Shown here piece by piece: positions 35,801 to 45,114 of a stretch of DNA of 64,000 nucleotides. The translations under genes and the position numbers were made by a program. Source of the stretch: Myrica gale (taxonomy: Eukaryota > Streptophyta > Magnoliopsida > Fagales > Myricaceae). The stretch is taken from positions 1,007,001-1,071,000 of the forward strand of contig OZ005620.1 in assembly GCA_963930655.1 (NCBI GenBank). The letters are read 5' to 3'. Under the pieces are notes generated by a model, which saw only the letters and a program-made list of their open reading frames with translations, was not told where the DNA came from and made no database searches. Within the stretch, counting starts at the first letter, position 1, and every line of letters starts with the position of its first letter.

Positions 35801-38800
35801 TTCTCAGAGCTGCTCTTTTCAGATGAAACCTCTTTGGAATAGCCACCATATAAGAAGATCTGCAATGCGAAAGGAACACTGTAAAATGTAAGATCTTCTA
35901 TTGCTCCTAAAATTACTTTAGTTTAATGTGGAAAATAAAAGATAATGTGAAAGTAAAGGACAAAATAAACCACAAAACTGGTATATAAAAAAAAAACTAA
36001 AATAGATTGATCAGCAGATTGCACCTTTCAGGCTATCAACACAAGAACAACACTCCAAATGCAAGCATGTCAATGTTCACCAAGCCAAAACCGAATAAAA
36101 TGAATTAATTAGTTAGCCATAAACAATCTTTACTTTTTTATTTTCTTCATTTTCCCATTTCTTGTTTTGATTTTTTGCTTGGGGTTGTTGGGGGGGGGGG
36201 GGGGGAGACTTCTTCTCAATCTATCTATTCAAGATTGGGAACCAACTCCTAACTGTAAGCTTCAAAGCCATGACCATTTAAGCCGTAAAATCAGTAACAA
36301 AATCGAAATCCTCTCCAACTGGGATCTCAAATTTTCTTTGAAGAACCTTATCATGACAAAGTGAATTCTCAAAGGGAGAACTGTTTGTTATGTCCCAAGA
36401 AATAGTACTCAAAGAAAAGAAGATAAATTCCTCCTGAATTCCCACCAAATTTGCATTCTGATTGATAACTATATGCCCTAGACTAGGCAGCAGATCTCGA
36501 GCATGGAAGATTTATAATCCAACACTAAAATAGGCGGTAGTTCCATAGATATCATAGTGAAGCACATTTCTAAATCCACTGACCTCATCTTGGTGAACAA
36601 AAAACTGAAAACCACTGCGAGCACTAGGCCACATGGATCCAGGACCAGGCTTTATTTCTTGCCACTACAATGCAACATTGCATTAGCATCAGTTATTACT
36701 GGAACAATGATATGTACTTGTAATACTAGCCTTACTACAAAAGGGGTCAAAACTGTTCACCTTGAACTGATCCAGGTCAAATATGTAGAGGTCGTTATAA
36801 TACCTGGACAAATGGAGTAAAAGAACTGCATTAATTATCATGTCAGAGACAAATGCTGCTAAGTAACTAAATTTCAACTAGTTTTTATAAAGGGAGGTAT
36901 CCAAAGGAAACTCATACAATTCTCAGATGAGAAACGAAAAAAAAAAACAGAAAGACAGAAAATAGTTTTCATGAAAGTCTGTAGTGCAAACAACAAGAGG
37001 TACTTACAAACTCCAATGACACCATAACTGAAAAGCACGTAAGACAAGATAACAAGGTTCCTTTTCTTGCAAGGTTCTAATTCAGTTTCAGCCAATACTC
37101 TTTAGTAAACATCCAAACCATTAAGGTAATGAATTTAAAAAATTCCTGAAGTTTTTTGTTTTTTTTATAAGTAACAAATTCCTGAAGTTTTGAGACCTCC
37201 ATCTGACGGGCATAAAATTTTGATTTAATTATCAACGAAAAAGAGGTTGCATCAAGAAGACCATGAAAATTTTCAATCAGTTTAAAACGTTTAAAATCTT
37301 TTCTTGTTCCAGTTAAGAGAATAACCACCCAATGCAGTTATCAAGAGACTAAAAGGAAAAATAAGTAGATGAGGCGAAATAAACTCACTACAATGGTTTG
37401 GGACAGAGCTTAAAAACTCAAAGAAAACAGACAAATCAACACAGATCCATGAAATAACAATGATGAAAACTTTAACAACGTTGATAAAAACCCATCAACA
37501 ACCTCACTTCTCTAAGAGTGTCATAGAAGCCGCCAAAAATAATAATCTTGTGCTTGTATAAAACCTGCAAAAGAGACAAATACAATTATTGGAAAGATAA
37601 AGAGTACATATGAATTGAAAACAGGACTGGTTTATGCATCTATGGAAGTACGGCAAAACCTTAGCAGACATTAATTGCTGCAAAGAGAATATCATGTCAG
37701 AAAGCCGGACACGATAACCTTCAAATACCATTAAGCATAAAGCTAAAGCGTCTGAGTTGGCTAATCAACAAGAAAGGGAAAAACTAGTGTGCAAAATATG
37801 CTGGTCAGTATGCTTTGCAAAGAGAGAAAGAAAGAGAAACTAGGAAAGTTCCAACAAATAAATTAGCATGAAACAACCCATACAGAAACAACTTCTGTAA
37901 ATTATTCTTCTAGGTTATTTTTTAAGACCTCTCAGTTCCTTCTCACCCAAATGTAATATAATGTGTACTAGTGTCACAAATCCATTCTTCAAATATATTA
38001 TGGGTCCAACTGACACATTTCATTACAACTTGCTCATGCTTTGGAATTGATATGGTCAAGATCCTATAGGAATGGATGTGTCAATATAAAGAAACCTGCA
38101 CTTACCATTCGATGACCTGAGCGTGGACTAGGGCACCCTTTCAGATTTAGTTGTTCCCATTGGTTTGTTTTAAGATCCAACATCCAAAAGTCCTGGCAGA
38201 ATAAAAACGCAACATGGTTACCATAGGCACAAACATGACTTGTGTAGAGTCAGAATGGTTAAAAAAACTTAAGCTATAATGAACCATGTATTAAAACAAT
38301 ATAAATAAATAAATAAAAAAGCAAGATGAGACAGGTTTCACCTTGTAGTGATGGAACCTCTCTTGATTTGGGGATGTGAATTCACCACCTAACAACAAAG
38401 GAATGTAACTCATAGATATATGTGCTTTGTGTGGGTGGGTGGGTGTCTGCATGTTTGTGTGTGCAAGTGTGCAACTGAATTTGTGTACATATTAAGCAAA
38501 AGTCATCACTTTACCAAAGATATAGAGATAATTCTTCCAAGCAACTGCCTGATGAGCACTACGAGGAGGCGGACTATTGGGGCTTGAAATTGACTTCCAT
38601 TCCTGCTTTTCCACATCATACCGGTAAAGATCGCCATACACAAATGTCTGCATCAATTCAAATTAACACTGCATCCACGTGAGAGAACAGAAGGGTATAT
38701 ATATCTTCAATCAATAGATGATCACATAGATGACTATTAGACCTAACCTTGGTCCCGTTATAGAATTCGCCCCCATAAAGGATCAATTCTGTCTCTTTCA

Positions 38801-39652
38801 AGGGATTAATGTTTAGCTATACAATAAGCCAGCACAATCAGAAATCTTATGGGTTAAATGAAAAGGGAAAAGAAGTGCCAAAATAAGATTGCCAACAACT
38901 ACGAGTAGGGGCATTACGGTGCAGTTGGATCGGGGAGATGGTGCTGGGACATTCTCCTCGATATGGACTTCCTTCTTCTTTGCTTCCTCCTTTTGTATAC
39001 TCAGCTGTGGAATCAAAAACATCCGATATAATCATTCGCTTCAAGAAAACACTCACTTCTTCACTGTCATTTGACGAAATATATTTTCCTAGTACTAATT
39101 CAAATGTGGAACCATTCTTATGAACTAAAATAAATTTCTACACATCATCTCTTTCGACAAAAACCACTAAATATTAGACATATCATAAGCTCCACTGGCA
39201 TCTGAATAAAAGAAAAACCGGCATTGGAGTTCCTCCAAATACAATTTCTATATGGATATTTGACACAAGCTCTTGAGGATAACCCTCTACACTAAGAACC
39301 ATCTTTTGCCAAAAGTTCTCTGGGAATGAATTTCCAGTGAAAGAAACAGAGAGTAGCGCAAACGATAAATACTTAATAAAATATGCAAAAATTTATCTAA
39401 AAGAGCACAATTCGGTAATTATCAACGGACCTATACACTAAAGTAAGCAAATTTTCTTCATATTCAATCAAGTAATTCTATAGATATAGGGGGCCGAAGT
39501 GAAATACTGAATATGAGTACCAAAATGGCATCGATGTCATCCTCGGGAGAGAGCTTCTTGGACTCTCTGCGAGCTCTTTTTTCCTCTGCTTTCGCCGTTT
39601 TCTTCACTGTTTTCTCTTTGCCTTTCCCTGGCTTCTTCGTTTTCTTCCCCAT
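29867..39652 (-). CDS. Kelch-repeat protein of KLHDC4 type
   Basis: Twenty exons: 39521-39652, 38918-39004, 38748-38816, 38515-38647, 38342-38388, 38106-38192, 37503-37564, 36761-36803, 36584-36664, 35743-35859, 35017-35122, 34158-34221, 33845-33887, 33370-33639, 33127-33288, 32792-32926, 32273-32419, 31774-31860, 30070-30138 and 29867-29959. They total 2034 bases (678 codons) with every junction in frame. The basic N-terminus (MGKKTKKPGKGKEKT) is followed by kelch motifs such as ELILYGGEFYNGTK, YLYIFGGEF, KIIIFGGFYDT, IFLYGGYSKE, ALLFGGV and LYVYGGMMEV, which would form a beta-propeller. An Asp/Glu-rich run (about 32800-32900) and a charged tail (RTRIRKKNKH) close it. The function is poorly known. 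Its introns carry LINE copies at 30245, 34709 and several tiny ones. Confidence 0.94.
30245..31400 (+). mobile_element. 5'-truncated LINE in the kelch gene (intron 18)
   Basis: About 1.15 kb, antisense to the host gene. Plus-strand translation gives GLRRLALFNRALLGKWLWRF, a long stretch with RASFFVWEATHERILTTDNL and the zinc-binding end of ORF2 (LCKCDGESVEHILLHCLVAR), then IWWNLWRERNKRCFEGAL. It ends TTACTTATAAAAAAAAAA. It is a relative of the RPN7 LINE. A 10-base repeat (GGGTTTGAGA at 30245 and 31405) is present, but the left copy lies inside LINE coding, so the target duplication is not settled. Confidence 0.88.
31985..32018 (-). other. Fragment resembling plastid trnN-GUU 5' half
   Basis: The minus strand reads TCCTCAGTAGCTCAGT then GTAGAGCGGTCG, with two mismatches to the D-arm half of plastid-type tRNA-Asn. 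No anticodon arm or T-arm follows, so it cannot be a tRNA gene. It lies in a kelch intron (31861-32272) and may be a tiny organelle-DNA insert. Confidence 0.55.
32113..32128. mobile_element. Ultra-short retro-insertion with target duplication (kelch intron)
   Basis: Sixteen bases (TTTTTTCTTAAGAAAA) are flanked by ATATCATAGTAGTT and ATATCGTAGTAGTT (32099-32112 and 32129-32142), 13 of 14 identical. The pattern fits an almost completely 5'-truncated LINE insertion. Confidence 0.55.
33806..33823 (-). mobile_element. Ultra-short LINE tail insertion (kelch intron)
   Basis: Eighteen bases, reading ACTTATAAAAAAAAAAAA on the minus strand, match the 3' end of the window's LINE family. They are flanked by ACCTGAAATCC / ACCTGACATCC (33795-33805 and 33824-33834). 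Confidence 0.7.
34709..35003 (-). mobile_element. Short LINE at the splice donor of kelch exon 11
   Basis: 295 bases on the minus strand: WGRQFKNPISKHIWMMVLYC then IWWSLYKERNRICFEDLSLA, a LINE ORF2 tail like that of the copy at 30245, ending TTTTTTACTTATAAAAAAAG. The repeat ACAAAGAACTAACC flanks it (34695-34708 and 35004-35017). The right copy contains the donor of exon 11, so the duplication kept a working donor next to the exon. Confidence 0.9.
35225..35292. repeat. Short tandem duplication in a kelch intron
   Basis: The string ATACTCAGTAATAGAAACAA occurs twice about 45 bases apart within intron 10. Confidence 0.7.
36190..36205. repeat. Poly(G) run of about 16
   Basis: A G homopolymer in a kelch intron. 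Its length is uncertain. Confidence 0.85.
37156..37175 (-). mobile_element. Ultra-short LINE tail insertion with perfect 16-base duplication
   Basis: Twenty bases, reading GTTACTTATAAAAAAAACAA on the minus strand, are flanked by two exact copies of AAATTCCTGAAGTTTT (37140-37155 and 37176-37191). The core ACTTATAAAAA matches the LINE ends at 31380 and 34709. Confidence 0.8.
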
Positions 39653-39719
39653 TGTACACTCGCGGCTGGCTCTCGGAGCAAACTTGCCAGGACGACTAGA
39701 GTGTATTTAAATTGGACCT

Positions 39720-39733
39720 CGACGGTGTCGTTT
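39720..39733. promoter_or_regulatory. CGAC-GGT-GTCGTTT motif upstream of the kelch gene
   Basis: A half-conserved version of the AAACGAC/GTCGTTT palindrome lies about 68 bases upstream of the kelch ATG. Its role is inferred from position only. Confidence 0.4.
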
Positions 39734-40104
39734 AATGCGGTGAAAAAAGGAAGCAGCCTTGGCCGTTGGCTCTAACCATTTTAATCTCCATCTGGACCAT
39801 CTCTCTATATATCTCTCTTTTTTTCCTGGGCCTCCACTTGTATATGTTATTCCTTCTATAGCACAATTATTAGCTACGGTGAGTGATTTATCATCCATTT
39901 TTATCTGTTTTAGGTAATTTTGCTCAGAATTTAATATTTATTCGAATTATTTTGGAAAATCTGTACGACCTGCCGTTGGGCTTGCCCCCTGCCTACGTGG
40001 CCTGTACCGTTGCTGTGCCTTCTCCTTCAACTGCAATATCTGCTTGTGGGCTCTGCAAGAAAATAGCCAGGATTGTGGATTGTCCAGCTGAACTTGCTTG
40101 TGGG
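39734..40104. other. Region upstream of the kelch gene
   Basis: No gene was recognised. It lies between the kelch 5' end and the hAT element. Confidence 0.4.
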
Positions 40105-40803
40105 TAGGGCTGAACAGAACCGGACCGCAGACCGGACCGGACCGGAAAACCGGACCGAATTTGCGGTCCGGTCCGGTTTTAATTTTAAAAATACAGTCCG
40201 GTCCGGACCGGATCTAAGGACCGGATTTGTCCGGTCCGGTCCGGTTTGTATATTTTTGAAATGCGGTCCGGACCGGACCGGACCGCATTTCGTAATTTTT
40301 TAATTTTTTTTAAAAATTTTTTAAAAAATATTACCGTTACTAACTTACTGCGCCTACTGTGCGCTGTCATAAAATTGTTTTTAATTTTTTTTTAAATATT
40401 ACCGCACTGCGCAGTGCTATTTGCACTGCGCAGTGCGCCCAATAGCACTGCGCACACTGCGCAGTGCTATGATAGCACTGCGCCTACTGCGCAGTGCTAT
40501 CAGGCACACTGCGCGGTGCCTCATAGCACTGCGCCTACTGCGCAGTGCTATCAGGTGCACTGCGCAGTGTGCGCCTATTGCAGCGTAGAAATTTTTTTAA
40601 AAAAAATAATTTTTTTTTTAAATAATTTAAATCCGGTCTGGACCACTTAAGTGGTCCAGACCGGACCGCATTTTTAAAACCCGGACCGGACCGGACCACA
40701 TATAAGTGGTCCGGTCCGGTCCTTTAATATTAGAGGACCGGAAATGCGGTCCGGACCGCATTGCGGTCCGAAAACCGGACCGCATTTCCGGTTTTCAGCC
40801 CTA
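40105..40803. mobile_element. Non-autonomous hAT-type element built of GGTCCGG and TGCGCA repeats
   Basis: 699 bases starting TAGGGCTGAAC and ending TTCAGCCCTA, flanked by the 8-base repeat CTTGTGGG (40097-40104 and 40804-40811). The 8-base duplication and the TAGGGCTG ends are hallmarks of hAT superfamily elements. The interior is filled with GGTCCGGACCGG-type palindromes at both sides and an array of ACTGCGCAGTGCTAT-like units at about 40403-40580. There is no transposase, so it depends on one encoded elsewhere. Confidence 0.88.
40403..40580. repeat. TGCGCA-type palindromic tandem array
   Basis: Repeated units around CACTGCGCAGTGC and GCACTGCGCCTACTGCGCAG lie in the centre of the hAT-type element. 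Each unit is self-complementary, so strong hairpins are expected. Confidence 0.85.
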
Positions 40804-41346
40804 CTTGTGGGTACACTTTGGGCTTCTTGTTACATTTTTGGGCCTGAAAGTCCCCATTTTTTTACCTTCATCCATAAAAAATCATCGTTGCCTGTCAGGG
40901 CCTGCGTTTGTACAAATCCACCAGTCCGATTAATGGCCATGATTAAGTACATTTAAAGATAATTAGATATCCAGATGATTACAGTTAACGGGATTGAATT
41001 CAATAATATTTTATTAGTCCTTGGCAACTTCTTTTTTTATATATAACAACAGAAATTCGTTGTCTCCATTATCCGATTTTCATGATGAACCTAGATCAAT
41101 CAAAAAATACACCGACCAAACTGGGAGCACAACGATAAATCCTGAACACTTGAACCGATCTGACAATCTGAGTATCATTTAAATTAAGAACTTGTTCACG
41201 GGTGATAAAATTCAAATTCACATTCACCCATTAGATATGGTTCGTCCTCCGTTACTCCTTCCAATTAGTGAGCTATCTATGCTGATAGCTTCCAATTAGC
41301 AAATCTTAATTAAGAAAGGAAAAGATACATTATTGAACCCCACATG

Positions 41347-41490
41347 GAGTTCATAGTGGTTCCTCTGATCCGTCCGAGAGTCTTGCTGGTTTTGTCTGTC
41401 TGTCCTGTTGTTTTGTTGGTGTTTGTTTTGTCTGTCCTGTTTGTAGTTGTTTTCCGTTTCTAATCTATTGGTTGTTTATCCCAAAAAAAA
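41347..41490 (+). mobile_element. Possible short retrotransposon 3' tail
   Basis: A T/G-rich 3'-UTR-like stretch ends TGTTTATCCCAAAAAAAAAA. CCACATG occurs on each side (about 41340 and 41493), a possible 7-base duplication. No coding is seen. Confidence 0.35.
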
Positions 41491-41695
41491 AACCACATGA
41501 GGGCAATTGTCCCATTTTCTTAAAGTAAACCACTTTTTGTAACACCTAATTCCCACATACAGTATTCCAGTCGCGCGCCTAGTGCTCATTTGTCTATAAT
41601 ATATAAGAAGATTCCCTTCTTAAAAGCATATAAGTACTACCACTCACATGTTATACACATGCACAAACAGAGAAGACCAGAGTAATTAAGAGATG

Positions 41696-41892
41696 TTTAT
41701 CGAGGTGCTAATTTGGAAGCGCACCACCTTGCTCGATGGACTGCCTCTAAGATTAGTTCTGGAGGCCACCCCGATGTTCATGAGCATTTTCCGGATTTGG
41801 TTTGGATCTATGTTGGGACTGATCCTCCCTAGTTGTTCGGGTTTGTTTTTTTAATAAAGGTAATTGTAGTGATTATAAAAAAAAAAAGAGAG
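41696..41892 (+). mobile_element. Short 5'-truncated LINE (RNase H end)
   Basis: It reads HHLARWTASKISSGGH then FPDLVWIYVGTDPP and a stop, the end of a LINE RNase H domain, then TTTAATAAAGGTAATTG... and poly(A). AGAGATG on each side may be a short target duplication. It lies just upstream of the AZG2-like start. Confidence 0.7.
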
Positions 41893-42133
41893 ATGGGATT
41901 TGGTGAGCAATGCACGATAGGGGGAGGTGGGTTATGCACAAGCTGGCTAGCCCATTCATGGAGAAAAATGGAGAAAGGATTGAATGATTGGGTCTCAAAG
42001 AGCTTCATAGGGTGATACTTCAAGTTAGAAGCTACAAGGAGCTGCTTCATCAGAGAGCTACGCGCAGGCACGACCACTTTTCTCACCATGGCTTATATCA
42101 TCACAGTCAACGCCACCATCCTCTCTGACTCAG

Positions 42134-42584
42134 TGTTGAGCACATAACAAAAATAACAAACACAAGTAGACCAAAATTTAACGTGGTTCGGCAATATGCC
42201 TACGTCCACAGAGGAGAGAAACTTTGATTTTAACAAACCAAATTTTACAACTCTCAACTCTCAACTCTCACGGCAGCAATTTTCTCCACTCTCTCAACTC
42301 CCTCACTGCAATTCGCACCTCTCACACTTCACTCTCAATCACGTATGATATATATATAGGGGAGAGGAGACAGTGTGAACAAAATCACACTTTTGTCAAG
42401 ATTTGCAGCACCGTGCAAATCCTTGGCTTGCAGTTCATTAAATGGAGATCACGCTTGCTTGGTTTGGGCTGTTGCATTTATTAAACTACACGCCTGCCTC
42501 ACCATTAAATGGCCATGTTTGCTGCGCTGAGTTGCAGCCAACAAATGCTGACTTTGGCATGGGTATGGAACCACAGAGTCAACA
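42134..42584 (-). repeat. LTR, left copy
   Basis: TGTTGAGCAC...GAGTCAACA, 451 bases, with a TATA-like ATATATATA block. It is the 3' LTR of the minus-oriented Copia element. Confidence 0.93.
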
Positions 42585-44663
42585 ATTCTCCCCCTCCATA
42601 CCCACAAGAGGAGAATGTGTCCGGACATCAATCAGTTGAAGGTGTCCATCCCAGCTATGTCTCTACATAGCTCGAGCTTCTCACGAGTGACCACCTTCGT
42701 CAACATGTCTGCTGGATTCTCTTTTGTGTGGATTTTTACAAGCTTTAATAGCTGTTGCTCCATCACTTCGCGTATCCAGTGATAGCGAATGTCAATATGT
42801 TTTGTGCGGGAATGGTACATTGAATTCTTGCTCAAGTCCAGAGCACTCTGACTATCACAATGCACCTTGTATTCCTTTTGACTGATTCCCAACTCTTGGA
42901 GAAACCGCTTTAACCACAACATTTCCTTCCCGGCTTCCGCTGCAGCAATGTACTCTGCTTCTGTTGTGGATAAAGCTACACATTTCTGTAATCTGGACTG
43001 CCATGAGACAGCTCCCCCAGAAAATGTGTAAATGAATCCTGATGTAGATTTTCTTCCATCAAGATCACCAGCCATATCCGAGTCTGTGTATCCTTCCAAG
43101 ATTGGATCAGCTCCCCCGAAACACAAACATAGCTTCGACGTACCTTTAAGGTATCTGAGAATCCACTTGACCGCTTCCCAGTGTTCCTTTCCTGGGTTGG
43201 AAAGAAATCGGCTCACGACTCCCACAGCGTGAGCGATGTCAGGTCTCGTACACACCATTGCGTACATAAGACTGCCAACAGCTGAAGAGTAGGGGACTGC
43301 ATCCATCTCTTCAACATTTTCCCTCGATGAGGGACATGAGCTCTTGCTCCTGCCTCTACTTCTCCCTCTACCACCTTGCTGGTGCCTTCCTTCAGTTACG
43401 AAGGCTTGTGACTGGTCCATACCAGCCTCTTTTCTTCTAGCTTCCTTATTAAACAGGGCATCCTTCACCATCACCATGGTAAGTTTGCCGTCTGGAGCCG
43501 AATTGCTGAGGGAGACCACCAACGTCTCCCAACTGTCTGGTAGCGAACTGAGAAGCAATAGAGCTTGTTCTTCATCGCCAAGATTCAACGCTACGGTTGA
43601 AAGTTGGTTCACCAGATTCTGAAACTCACTAGTGTGCTCAGCAACAGAGGTGCCGCTCTTCAACTTCAAGTTTACAAGGCGTCTCATTAAGAGAGCCTTA
43701 TTCCGAGCGGTCTTGGCCTGGTACATGTTCTCCAGCTTTTGCCATAGAGTATAAGCGTCTGTCTCCTGTGCAACATGATGGAATACACTATGGTCGATCC
43801 ATTGTCTGATCTAACCAATAGTTTTCTTATTCGACTTTTTCCAATCTTTTTCCGGCGTCGCGTCTTCTTTTATTCCTTTCTCTTCTATTGGATCGAACAA
43901 ATCCTTGCAATTTAGAAGATCTTCCATCCGGGGTCTCCAGATGGTGTAGTTGGTCGTCGTAAGCTTGATCATTGCACTAGAACTTGAATCCTCCATGGAT
44001 TCCGCCTTCAACACTAGCTCAAATGGCTTGTTGCTCTACGTTCGGAGTTGAATCTCGCAAAACGGAGCCCACCGTTGCGTCCGGAACGGTCGAAATAGCT
44101 AGGAACAGGTCCGGTCCTGCCCAAAAAGGACAAAAATTGGGCCCAAAATGGATAAAACTCGAAACTGGAATATTCCCTCCAGAAAGAGAATATTCCGTTA
44201 ACTTTAACGGAATGTCCACCTGAGATGCCGCCGACGTTAACTGTTGCCGTTACCGTTAACTCGGTGAGTTGACTCGTTAACTCAGAAAAAACTCGACTGA
44301 CTCGGCGAGTTGAACCGGAAGACCCGGTCACGATCCGACACGGTTGTACGGCCCGAACCGATCCAAAATCCGGTTTGGCGCGTGAATGGAGCGTGCCGCG
44401 CGTGGTCAGCTCGTAACCGACAGTTGGAGCGCGTGAAGGCGCGTGTAGCGTCTTTCCGGCAACTGGCGGCGCGTGTAAGCGCGTGAGGAGAGTGGTCAGA
44501 CGCGCGGAAACCTCTAAGGGCGCGTGTGGGCGCGTGCCGTGGCGGTTTGACCTCCGGTTTGTTCGGTTGTGCTCGTCTCTTCGAGAGGAATCTCGAGACA
44601 GGTCCAAAATTGGATTTGAACTCAGATAGGACCTCGACCGAATGTACTAGCTCTGATACCACT

Positions 44664-45114
44664 TGTTGAGCACAGAACAAAAATAACAAACATAAGGAGA
44701 CCAAAATTTAACGTGGTTCGGCAATATGCCTACGTCCACAGAGGAGAGAAACTTTGATTTTAACAAACCAAATTTTACAACTCTCAACTCTCAACTCTCA
44801 CGGCAGCAATTTTCTCCACTCTCTCAACTCCCTCACTGCAATTCGCACCTCTCACACTTCACTCTCAATCACGTATGATATATATATAGGGGAGAGGAGA
44901 CAGTGTGAACAAAATCACACTTTTGTCAAGATTTGCAGCACCGTGCAAATCATTGGCTTGCAGTTCATTAAATGGAGATCACGCTTGCTTGGTTTGGGCT
45001 GCTGCATTTATTAAACTACACGCCTGCCTCACCATTAAATGGCCATGTTTGCTGCGCTGAGTTGCAGCCAACAAATGCTGACTTTGGCATGGGTATGGAA
45101 CCACAGAGTCAACA
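44664..45114 (-). repeat. LTR, right copy
   Basis: 451 bases, about 99% identical to the left copy. It is the 5' LTR of the minus-oriented element, next to the primer-binding site. Confidence 0.93.

Larger units (their letters stand above)
40804..41967. other. Spacer between the hAT element and the AZG2-like pseudogene
   Basis: It holds two probable poly(A)-tailed retro-insertions (about 41347-41490 and 41696-41892) and otherwise AT-rich sequence without a gene. Confidence 0.45.
42134..45114 (-). mobile_element. Young, shortened Copia-type LTR retrotransposon
   Basis: A fossil element of 2981 bases in minus orientation, inserted in the AZG2-like gene with a 5-base target duplication CTCAG (42129-42133 and 45115-45119). 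It has two 451-base LTRs, a primer-binding site for initiator tRNA-Met next to the right LTR, a gag-like part and, at the other side, the end of a reverse transcriptase/RNase H part; a purine-rich tract abuts the left LTR. Integrase and most other pol parts are not seen, and it is much shorter than a complete Copia, so it is broken and could only have moved with help from relatives. The LTRs differ at about 5 of 451 positions by eye, which suggests insertion within roughly the last million years or so at fast plant rates, and longer ago for a slow-evolving tree. Confidence 0.93.

Noticed and set aside
39883-40303. Open frames with repeated RTGP/GPD-type residues
   Set aside because: Translation artefact of the GGTCCGG repeats.
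40403-40580. CRISPR-like array
   Set aside because: Units are contiguous self-complementary repeats with no unique spacers, in a plant hAT element.
42632-43726. Longest open frame in the window (364 codons), as a host gene
   Set aside because: It consists of gag-like and RNase H-like Copia parts between two LTRs, so it belongs to the element.
44014-44607. 197-codon minus-strand open frame
   Set aside because: Arg/His-rich chance frame in the GC-rich leader of the Copia element next to the primer-binding site.
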